The notes under the pieces: model-generated
Database searches by the model: none
What the model saw: the letters and a program-made list of their open reading frames with translations, nothing else
Told to the model about the DNA's origin: nothing
Program-made: the position numbers and the translations under genes
Assembly: GCA_013399875.1 (NCBI GenBank)
Contig: VXAZ01000995.1
Coordinates: 14,730 to 78,729, forward strand
Direction of reading: 5' to 3'
Source: Gymnorhina tibicen
Taxonomy: Eukaryota; Chordata; Aves; Passeriformes; Artamidae
DNA length: 64,000 nucleotides
In this document: piece after piece, positions 1 through 50,999 of the stretch
How positions within the stretch are numbered: position 1 is the first letter of the stretch
Layout: each line of letters starts with the position of its first letter

Positions 1-53
1 CCGCCGGGACCCCCAGCCCCGCCCGGCCCCGCGCACGCGCCGCCCCGCGGCCG

Positions 54-72
54 TTGGCGCTTTGTTTTCAAA
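54..72 (+). promoter_or_regulatory. Possible E2F-like site followed by a CHR-like hexamer
   Basis: TTGGCGC at 54-60 resembles an E2F/DP half-site. It is followed after six bases by TTCAAA (67-72), the reverse complement of the CHR core TTTGAA. The spacing is not the textbook CDE/CHR arrangement and both motifs are short, so chance is a real possibility. Confidence 0.25.
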
Positions 73-104
73 CCCCGGCCGGGGCCTCTGCCGCCGCTAC
101 TGCG

Positions 105-129
105 ACTACATTCCCCAGCGTGCCCCGCG
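105..129 (+). promoter_or_regulatory. ZNF143/THAP11-type (SBS) promoter element
   Basis: The sequence begins ACTACATTCCCCAG and continues into GCGTGCCCCGCG. It matches the long vertebrate SBS consensus bound by ZNF143, including the ACTACA submotif associated with THAP11/HCFC1, with only a few differences. Such sites usually lie within about 100 bp of the start site of housekeeping genes. Binding is inferred, not shown. Confidence 0.65.
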
Positions 130-248
130 GCCCCGCGTCTGTCTGCGCACTCGCGGCCGGGCGAGCGTACGGGCCGTGCGGGGGTGTCCCCTGCGCTGCG
201 TCAGGCTCCCCCCGCCCCGGGACGTTGCTGTGGTAGCGTCCGGGCGCC

Positions 249-281
249 ATGTTAGAAGGCCGGAGGGGAAGAGGCGAGTGA
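249..281 (+). other. Upstream ORF 1 in the PAPOLA 5' leader (10 codons)
   Basis: ATG at 249-251 opens ten codons closed by TGA at 279-281, out of frame with the main start. The context GCGCCATGT has a favourable G at -3 but T at +4. The start overlaps a YY1-like CCATGTT core, so it may instead be a promoter or initiator element if transcription begins downstream. It acts as a uORF only if the transcription start lies upstream of 249. Confidence 0.5.
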
Positions 282-350
282 AGCGGCAGCGGCGGCCGGG
301 CCCGGCACAGCCGCTCCCTCCGCTCCCGGGCCTTGGCCCCGGCCCGTGCC

Positions 351-386
351 ATGGTCGCGGCTCCCGCCCCTCCGCGGGACGAGTGA
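351..386 (+). other. Upstream ORF 2 in the PAPOLA 5' leader (11 codons, strong Kozak)
   Basis: ATG at 351-353 sits in the near-optimal context GTGCCATGG, with G at both -3 and +4. It opens eleven codons closed by TGA at 384-386, 121 bases before the main ATG and out of frame with it. No further ATG occurs between 387 and 507. Scanning ribosomes should often initiate here, so PAPOLA translation would depend on leaky scanning or reinitiation. This is sequence inference. Confidence 0.6.
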
Positions 387-453
387 CCGGTCCGCAGGCG
401 GCAGCGGTGGGGGAGCAGGAAGAAGAGGAGGAAGAAGGGGACGACGCGGCAGC

Positions 454-492
454 GGTGGTGGCGGCGGCGGCGGCGGCGGAGGAGGAGGAGGA
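454..492 (+). repeat. 5' UTR trinucleotide array: (GGT)2(GGC)6(GGA)5
   Basis: Two GGT, six GGC and five GGA units run without interruption and end 15 bases before the start codon at 508. A purine-rich GGA/GAA stretch lies just upstream (about 412-440). The array is likely to be structured in RNA and prone to length variation. Confidence 0.9.
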
Positions 493-507
493 GGGGCCGG
501 AGAGACG

Positions 508-42368
<41,861 letters not shown>

Positions 42369-42842
42369 AAACCACCTCAGGGGTCCATAAACAGTATCTG
42401 CCAACTCAACCTGTTTTCTTCTAATGCTAGAAAAAAAAGGAGAACGGAGGGTGCAAGACTAGAACATAAACGCAAATGGATTTAGGTGTATTTTGTGCAC
42501 TTCCCTTTCTGGACTAAAGTCGCCGCTTGATTGGAAGTCCAGGTTAGTATGTGAAGCCAGGAGTACAATTAATGTGTTAGCAACAGTTACATTAAATATT
42601 TCGAAGGATTACTGCCTTTAAAAACATGAACACTATTTGTAGCCATATTTGACATTCTGATTGAATTCGTTTGATGCATTGTTTCAAAATTGAGATAAAA
42701 CTGGCATAAGAATCCCTTAAATGCACTTTTATGTACTTTTTTATTGGAGTATGACTAATTTTAGATCTTTAGCTGATAAACTTTTGTTTTATTGAAGAAT
42801 CTCTTCAACAGTAGTAATTTGCAAATTGGATTAAATTCTATG

Positions 42843-42878
42843 ATATACTATACATTGAAAACAAAGTGTATAGTATAT
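42843..42878 (+). other. Near-perfect 14-bp hairpin in the PAPOLA 3' UTR
   Basis: ATATACTATACATT (42843-42856) pairs with AGTGTATAGTATAT (42865-42878) across an 8-base loop. Twelve outer pairs are perfect, then one G-U wobble, then one A-U pair. It lies about 475 bases past the stop codon and would form a stable RNA stem. Confidence 0.85.
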
Positions 42879-43061
42879 TTAGTTCAACTGCCATCAAGCA
42901 GCAGTAAGTCTTTAAAATGTAATGTGAAATCTTGGGGTCATAAGATGTAAGCTGAGAAAGTAATTGGGAAGTTTTGGTATTGGTGGGACATGATTAAGAT
43001 GTGGTCTACTTTTATTTATAGGATTGTTTTAAGGTGCATACAAATCAGCAATCAAACAGTA

Positions 43062-43067
43062 AATAAA
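43062..43067 (+). terminator. Candidate proximal poly(A) signal AATAAA
   Basis: An exact hexamer about 0.7 kb after the stop codon, followed by a T-rich stretch. It could give a short 3' UTR; use is unproven. Confidence 0.35.
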
Positions 43068-43228
43068 CTTTCTTTTGAGCTAATTGAACTCCTTATTCCC
43101 TTTTTTAATCCCTTTAATTCCTGGGAAAAGCTTTTGCATTTAATGTTGGGGGTTGTTTTGTGGGTTTTTTTTTTTAAATTATTTTTTCAGCTAGTATGCA
43201 CCATATAGGACAATAGTTATTTATACAA

Positions 43229-43234
43229 AATAAA
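43229..43234 (+). terminator. Candidate poly(A) signal AATAAA
   Basis: An exact hexamer in a run ACAAAATAAAAACAAG, about 0.86 kb after the stop. The downstream sequence has TTTGGG and CCTTGTGG but no strong GU-rich element, so confidence is modest. Confidence 0.35.
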
Positions 43235-43457
43235 AACAAGCCATATACTCATTTGGGTTCCCCCCTGCCCCTTACCTAGTTATAATACCTTGTGGCCTCT
43301 AGGCACAAATTCAAAATTTGTCCCATGACTGAAGTGTTAAGGTAAATATTGTGTGCCTGTGAAATACACCACCTGTCTTGATGGCCTTTGAATCACTAAA
43401 TATGATTTTTGTACACTCCGTAAAGGTCCCGTATGCATTAAAAAGCTTCAAATTTTA

Positions 43458-43463
43458 AATAAA
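43458..43463 (+). terminator. Candidate poly(A) signal AATAAA
   Basis: An exact hexamer in TTTTAAATAAAGGC about 1.1 kb after the stop, followed within 30-60 bases by TTTTTCCC and TTTTTATTTTTAG. It could support an intermediate 3' UTR. Confidence 0.35.
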
Positions 43464-44430
43464 GGCAAAAAGATTTTTCCCTAAGAATTTTAACCTTTTT
43501 ATTTTTAGATAGTTCATCACAAGTAGTTTTACATACTGAACAACACCAAATTTTTAAAAATCATATTTCTAGTAAGCACTTGACATCTAGTAAGCTCTCT
43601 TACTCCTATTTTTTGTTCTTGTAGTCCTATCAAAAAAGTAAGTTTTTCTTTTGAAAGAACTGAAGCTCTCACAGCAAAGAACAGCAGTATTTGAGGAACA
43701 TGAGGGATACCAACAGTAATACCAGATGTAGATAACAAACTTCATGTTACTATTACTTAAGTCTGAAATATGTGGGATGTCAAATCATACCTCCCATACT
43801 TTGATTAGCATGTTTTACGAACTCCCTTCTCCCATTGTGCTCCATCCTATTACACATGCATCTTTCATGTTACAAGTTAAATTACTTACACTCTTCCCCT
43901 TATCCTTCTAAATTAATTCTCCAAAGTCAGAGTGTAGCTTATCTTTTACTTAGGCTGTGCAGTAACTGAAGGGTTTTTTTTTTGCCATTTGTCTAAGATG
44001 TCTAGTATACAATATTTCTCTTTTCCTTGCCCTGTGCAGCCTGCTGTCGTCCACCCCCCAAAGAAGGTTATATCTTAACAGTTGAAGTGTACAAGCTGTC
44101 TGTGTATTTTGTGTAGCTATGGAGTTTAGATTGAAATTGCCAGGCACAAATTTAGTCTTGTCATTTTGTTTACACATCAAAAAATCTTTTTCATTTTATT
44201 AAACGTTTCATGTAACTGCACCCAAGTTTTGCCAAGCTGGAAACTTGGAACCTTTCTGTATAGTGACTTTTTAATTCTAGTTTTCATAACCTGGAGATCA
44301 GACTGTTGCTTTCGCATGATGTACGTAGTGTCTCATGACTGGAGTTTGCTTTGTTTTATAGTATCTGTACTCCTTGTATTTTTCAAGAGCTATTTTGTAA
44401 ACAGATGATGTATTTCTCCATTGAAAACAC

Positions 44431-44436
44431 AATAAA
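44431..44436 (+). terminator. PAPOLA: Likely main poly(A) signal of PAPOLA
   Basis: AATAAAAAACAGCACA is followed by a CA-type cleavage context and then GGTTGTCTGATTTTTCTG, a good GU/U-rich downstream element. The resulting 3' UTR length fits mammalian PAPOLA, so cleavage near 44445-44455 is inferred. Confidence 0.65.
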
Positions 44437-44455
44437 AAACAGCACAATCCCATGG

Positions 44456-47399
44456 TTGTCTGATTTTTCTGAATGGAGTAAATTGGTTTTACTTTCTTAA
44501 TTCTTACTTAGCTCTTAAATTTTCTGCTGAGGCAAAATACAGTATTTCCTAAAGGAAATATAGTAGATAATGCTTATTTAGCAAACATTCATTTATGTTT
44601 GTTATAGGAGGTGGAAGTAACACTCAGAAGGATGTTGGGTTCTAGCTGTTAAAGGCAAAGTTTGTGGATTGTGCAGTGTCTTGGTGGGGGCAGAGTTGCC
44701 GAAAACACACAAAACATTTTAAGGGCATCCATTCCATCTCTCCATCCTCAATTCTTGAAAGCGGACAAAACTAGAAAAAACGTGTGCCTAAACAGTTTGG
44801 GGGTACACTATTTTCTGCAAAAGTTTGAACTTCATTTTTTAAAAACATTGGCTGTAAGAGTTTTGTTAGGCTTTTCTTGCAAGTGCCTATTCTTTATGTC
44901 AGCAGATGGCACTATTTCTCTTCTTGTCAAGTAGTTTAAGCATGTCCTGAAATAAAAGTGAAAATTACAAGTAGCTGTGCATCACTTGATTGATCTTTGT
45001 ATTAGCATGAGCTCAATCCTCCAAATGCTTGATATGAGTAACCTTAATAAGTAGTCTCCTTTTGAATAAAATTTCTTTATCTGCTAAAACCACTGGTGAT
45101 TATGGTCTTCATATTATAATTGCCCTGCCGAAAACAATACACCTTTCTGTTGTATATATTTTTCACAGCATGCAATTGCTTGTCTTGTTTAAAACAGATT
45201 CATCATCGTTATATCCTGCCCACCACATCTCCCTTTCATCACAACTGATGATGTTATTTATGGCTTTAATTCGTCTTTTATTTTCTCTGACCAATAAAAA
45301 TCTGCTAGTAGATACACAAATTTCTGTTCAATGTTTTTTGGTCTACTGGCAATAGGTTTCAGTAGCTTGTTTTTCTGAGCTGCCCATCATCAACCCCCTG
45401 AATTAAGTTCACTGACTCATAAGGATCTGCAAACAAGAATATGAAAATTACTGTTGTAGCCAAAATAATTAACATTAATAAGCCATGGTTTAACAGATGG
45501 CTTTAGACATACTGATTGGAATCAGACATTTGAGTTGATGAGTTCTAGCTAAAGTTGTGCTTCCTTTCTGTAGGTAGTATGTGTGCATGCCATTTCTTAT
45601 TAAATGTACTTCTTAGTGTGTTTCTTAGTTTTAGGGTTTTTTTTTGTTTTGGGTTTTTCCTAAACCACAGATTTTTAAAACTTGTAGCTACAAGTATATG
45701 ACAACTGAGTAGTAATGAATATCAATTGTTAGTAAATGTACCTTAATGGGAGAATGAATTTTATTGACAGTAAAAGATGAAACAGTTCTTCAGCATCTAG
45801 AATAACCAAAAGTAATTCAGAATAACAAGAACACACACGATATTGATTCTGAGTCGGAACCTATACTTAAATGCACGAAAAACTACTGTGGTAGTTACTG
45901 AGGAAGCAAAATATGCTTATCCTCATAAGAGATATTATTTGGAAGTTGTGTGCATTTTTACAAAACGTATTTTGCATGTTGTAGTGATGCTGGCATCATT
46001 TATGTAAGTTTATGAACACACTAGTCAAGTACCATTGCTATGAGTCATTGCTCTTTGCCATCACTGTGGCTGAACAATACTTACCAAATTTCATCACTTA
46101 TTATGCAGGTCTCAGTGGTACAGTCAGAAATGCCTGAATGCACATATATTAGCTGAATACTTGGTAGGTTCACTTTTACAGATCCAATATTCATACTGGA
46201 AAAATGTCAGTAATAAACTGATTTTAGTTTACTTTAATAATCATAGTAGAATTAAGTGTCTGTTCAGTAGAAACAAACCATCTTGATTTTGTTGGTAGAG
46301 GCAGATGCAGTTTGATACGTCTACAAAGTTCAAACTAATCATTTGAAATATCTACAAACATCTAATACTGTCACCAAAAGAATGCAAACTTTAATATGAA
46401 ACTTCAGAGGGCATGTTTTATTATGAAAAAGATAATATGGTGAACCACTGCTGGACAGTCGACCTCTGTTTTTGATATTTAAACTAAGGATTTTTTTTAA
46501 AAAGAAAGTTTAGGTATATTTTTATTGTTCTAACTAAATTCTGGAATGCTGTCTTTAGGTAACTTTTTTTTCTGCCTTCCACACTAGATGAATTAACGAA
46601 GATCACAGGTTCTATGGAGCAAGTCTGATTATCTTAATTACCTCAGTATTTTTATGGTCTCTGTTCTAGTGCAATGTTTAAAATAAACTAAGAATGACAA
46701 ATGTCCTACATACTATATTAAATTCTTACCTCATAGACTCTACTGAATTTTTTAAAAGTCAAATTTAAGGGTATAGTAATGGCTGGGAAAAAAATACTTT
46801 TATGGTATATGTAGATATTATTAAGCTTTGGTTTTGCAATAAATTACTGTCTCTAAATAAGAGCCAGGAAAGTAATAGGAAAGCATAAAGAGGAAAATTT
46901 CTGTTGATGTAAGGTGATAAAAGCCCCAGCTTATTAGCTAAGAAAAGCTGCATTTATTTATTTAACTTAAAAAACTAGCCAGTGCATTTAAACTGCCCCA
47001 TGTGCTCACTGTGACCCACACAGATACTGGACAGTTTACAAGTGCAAATGCCCTTTTTGCTCTCCTATTTGTGATCTAGCATTCCTATTTTCTGTTTGTA
47101 TTTTTAGGAGTAAATTGCCTGAATAACGTCACTTAAGTAAATTTTTACATGCCTAAAGTCTACACATCATATGTGTTCAGTTTATCTAAGATTTCTGTGG
47201 CACTTGCTTCATTTAGGGTAAAACACTAACCTAAAGCAGATAAAATTATTAAAGTTGAACGGAACGTTGGATCAAGTACCCTTTATTGATCGGGCACTTC
47301 AAATGGCATAAAGGTAACACTGGAGGCAAGGTGGGCAATCCTTGATGTTTGAGAAGCAACTTCGCCCTCTTCCCATCTCACTTCACATAAAAATTTGGT
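44456..47399. other. Intergenic DNA downstream of PAPOLA
   Basis: AT-rich sequence with short chance open frames (for example 45062-45355). I see no gene, repeat family or RNA here beyond the distal poly(A) hexamers. Confidence 0.7.
44951..45070 (+). terminator. Two more distal AATAAA hexamers
   Basis: AATAAA occurs at 44951-44956 and 45065-45070. They could serve as backup sites if the main signal is skipped. No other gene is nearby to claim them. Confidence 0.2.
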
Positions 47400-47419
47400 T
47401 CTAAGTAAACATAATAAAT

Positions 47420-47760
47420 ATGATACTTCTTAAAGCAACATGGAAGAGTTGCGCTATGTCTTCTGCTCCAGCATTCCCTGCCCCATGCCCTGAGCAGTGT
47501 CTCATGCCGCGTGCTTCCAGAAATCTGGCATGCGCGCTGTCCTTGTTTGCATTCCCAGTCTGCAGCGGAGCTGTTAATAAAGAGATTGATGATAAAGTTG
47601 TCGAAAAGAGACAGTTGGACAGGACTGCTCGCCATGAGTGACAGAGGGCACGCTCTGCCTTCACAGCCGAGAATGCTGCCCCCAGCAGAGAGCCGGCCAT
47701 GCCTGGACGCTGTGCCAAGCCTGTTCAGCGCGTGGGGAGAGGAGCTGCAGCTTGTATCAA
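47420..47760. other. GC-richer island, possible conserved regulatory element
   Basis: About 340 bases clearly richer in G, C and CpG than the AT-rich flanks. It contains GCATGCGCGC (47528-47537), an NRF1-like palindromic core. Open frames exist in several frames of both strands but none resembles a known protein, which fits base composition rather than coding. It may be an enhancer, an unannotated promoter or an old repeat. Confidence 0.35.
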
Positions 47761-47780
47761 GGATTTCAATTAGATTTTGA

Positions 47781-50489
47781 GCTTGTGCTCTTAAAGTGAG
47801 ATTTCTCTTCTTTAGGATCAGCACGCAATTTTTTAAAAACTTGATGTCCTCTTGAGAATAAACACAGTTTCAGCAGTGATATAAGGGCTGAAATTTTTGA
47901 GAATGATCTCCTGGGCCTTTTAAAATATTTCATTGTGGTTTGGTTCAATGAAGGGAAATGGAGATTCTTAAAATTAACATTTTTTGCTTTTGTGGGGAAT
48001 AAATGAATTATACATGTTCTCAATCTAGATATTAGCTTCTGTAGGAATCTCCTGCCAAGATACCATAAACTTGATTCAACTCAGTCACATGGTTGGAATA
48101 AGAGAAGCCCAGGATGATGGATGGAAGCATTCACTGTCTCAGCCACAGTTTATCCTCTGTAAGTTTAATCCCTCTACAATGTTAAAAACCAGTGAGACTG
48201 ATAAAACATTTGATAGTTTAGACCATCTGCTCACACAGTATATTAGAGTTATTAGTGATTGTTCCTGCTGTTTCTTAGCATCACCCAGAACAGTGCGTGG
48301 ATTTTCTATTCACTAGTGATCACTCAGATCACTAAATGCAGTATCTCAACTGGGAGTATTTTTTTTTCTTGTAGCATCTAGTCCTTGTAGGTAGCGAGAT
48401 AAAAAGATCCTCACAATCTGAATCAAGGAAAATGCCTTAAAAAGCAGTTTCAGTGTTTTGCTTTTGAATGTATTTATGGGAAGAAGATCAATCTTTTTGG
48501 TCTGATTGCATTTTAAGAGGTGGTAGATCATTTTCTGTGGACAAATTGTGCAAATACTTGTATAGACTTTTTCTAGGATATTTCCCACAGGAAATCATTT
48601 CACAATTTTTTTTTAGTAGTTTACTAATGAATTAATAAATTAATTCTTTATGTATTCTCAAACAACAAAACACTAAGAAAAGAGCTGCCTTTGTTCAATG
48701 AGCCTTTAACTTCAATAGGGATGAAACCATATTTATAGTAATTGCTATGAATAAAATGTGTAGAATTAATTTAGTAGCAATTTTCTAGTAGTTGGTGTAG
48801 GCACAAGGAATTTTTTCCCACTTTTAAAATTTTTCATCTTGACTTAGGCTACTTGAAAGAAAGGGGCAAAGTTTGTTCCATGAAAATGGGCTTAATTTTG
48901 GAGAATCTCAAGCCTGTAAATTAATTGACCTAGGAAGACTTTTTGATTTGGTTTTTTTTTTTTTTTATATAGGGATATAAGCTAATTCACACTTGCATTT
49001 ATGTTTGTTCTGAAGGTGTAGGAATTGGTTGATAACCTCAGCAGTGGTTGCTCTGAACAGGAGCTGTCTAGCCAGAAGCACACCAGATGTTCTGTCTTTG
49101 CAGATAAAGTCAAAATGCAAGTTTGATTGAGCACCATTAGGATATTTTTTTTTAAATGCTTGAAGAATGCTTTTATGTTTGATTTACTATAAGCTGTATT
49201 TTTAAAAATGCATGGAAGTCACACTTTGAGTTGTTGCAATCACTGTAGTGTGTTGACTTCCTTTCTGGCCTGTTGGATTTTTAAGGGTAATCTGAGCATT
49301 CATTAGGGAAGTAGGCTTCTAGGTTTGTTTAAAATAGAGAAATGTGTTCCAGTATCACTAACTTTTATTTTCAGCACCCACTGTTATGTGTCAAACCGAA
49401 TGAAACATGCCTTACCTGACAACATCAAAAACTTTCAAAGAATTGTGGGAATGAATTGTCCATTCTTGTGCATTCCATCAACATCACGTGTCATCAGCAT
49501 GTTCTTCAACTGTTAACACCTCATTTTGATGCTTCCTGGTATGAAATAATTCTAGTGGTTTATTTCCTTCAAAATTAAAAGGGACATGTGCATATCATTT
49601 TAAAGGTGAAACAATTTTTATGTGTCTCTGTAAGAAGTATTGTATAATGTGTCAGCAAACACACAAATCCCAACAATAGCTCATCACTACGGTAGTTTGA
49701 AGCAGTTTGTTAGAAAGACTGGCTCACAGCAAAGCCAAACCTACATTCTGATCCTGACTTGGGTATGTGTGACCTTGGCAGGGTTAGTGACTCCTTGCTT
49801 CAACGTTTTAATATAAGAAATGAGATTACTGGGTATCAGACATTTCACAAAGACTGACTGTTAGCATTTAAGAATAGGAATTTTCATATAGTAGATACCT
49901 TGTTCCATTTGATTCTCCTGTAGGCATGAATCACACACCACTTGAAACTCATATGCTGGTTTTCCAGTCTTTGTGTTGTGAGATATCTTTATATCCTGCT
50001 GTAAATTAGTTCTAAGGAACATGAAGGAAGAAAGGTTCCTCTGCATGCTATTAGAACAGCCTTCCAATAGACGAAAACAACAAAATTGGGCAACTGGGTG
50101 CTGTTCTTATTTGAAGACACACTGCATCCTATTTTGCCTTTTTAAAAAAAAGTATTTTAATATAAACACACAGACACACATTTGGTGGTTTTCCCCCAGG
50201 AAAAATAGAGGTTTAGATCCTAAAAGCTCTATGTCTGTTTGCCATTCTGATCATCAGCTACTTAATCCTGTCCTCTTCTTTCTGTTTGCTTGTATGTGGT
50301 CTGCAGGCTTTCTAGCTCACTGATACATTGGTGTGGTGCATATTGAGTATAACTTATCTGAAAATAAATTTTAGCTACTCCCTTTTTCAGCTTCTGACAA
50401 TACAAACTAAAGATGTTGCTGTGATTTGATGTTAAATCAAATGAGACCAAATATTGGCTTGACAATACTGACTTCATTTGTAATGATAA
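47781..50489. other. Intergenic DNA, nothing recognised
   Basis: AT-rich sequence with T homopolymers near 48361 and 48952. Short open frames show no recognisable similarity. Confidence 0.7.
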
Positions 50490-50999
50490 GCATGTAGGGA
50501 AAAGAGAAAGTGGGAGAGAGCAAGCAGGAAATCACCTCCATGGATCCAGCAGTGTCCTGTTCGTCCTTCAGTGCCTGGGTCCCCTTTGTGGTGGCGGGTC
50601 CAGCCCAGGTCACTCCCTGAGTCACTTTTCTACTCTCCCTCGTTAGCACGAGGTGAAGGTAGGGTGGGGTCTCATCATTGCACATGTCCTGGTCTTGGTT
50701 TGGTGGTCATCGGGGGTCTGCTCTGGGGGTCATACAAGGCAAATACCCCCAAAGTCAAATGTCCTGTTTGTGACCCCACTTGTGCAGTTTTCCACTTGTC
50801 CTATGACACGACACAGTGGAAGGTTGCTGCAAAAAGTTCCAGGTTTGGTCTTGCCTCTGCAAGGCCAAAACTGAAACTTTGCTTTTTTGTTTCTGCAATG
50901 AGTTTCCCCAAAAAGGTCAATGTTTTCTGCAATAACTTTCACTGCCAAGCAAGTGTTTAAGGCACATACTCTTAATGTTATTCATCCTTTCCTTACAGA
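50490..50999. other. GC-richer block with LTR-like composition, unidentified
   Basis: About 500 bases stand out by base composition. An open frame of 129 codons on + (50571-50960) has no recognisable protein similarity. The block resembles old retroelement LTR sequence in texture, but I found no matching target-site duplication or clear TG...CA ends, so I do not call one. A pyrimidine tract plus CAG ends at 50998-51000. Confidence 0.3.

Larger units (their letters stand above)
42369..44455 (+). other. PAPOLA: PAPOLA 3' untranslated region
   Basis: About 2.1 kb from the stop codon to the region after the AATAAA at 44431, comparable with the roughly 2-kb 3' UTR I recall for mammalian PAPOLA. 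It is AU-rich with U-rich patches, a 14-bp hairpin at 42843-42878 and several AATAAA hexamers. The end is inferred from the last strong signal, not from transcript data. Confidence 0.75.

Noticed and set aside
47378..47824. Minus-strand open frame of 148 codons
   Set aside because: Explained by the local GC rise, with several overlapping frames on both strands and no similarity.
50490..50999. Solo LTR of an endogenous retrovirus
   Set aside because: Composition is suggestive, but I found no matching target-site duplication, no convincing TG...CA ends and no poly(A) signal in the expected place.
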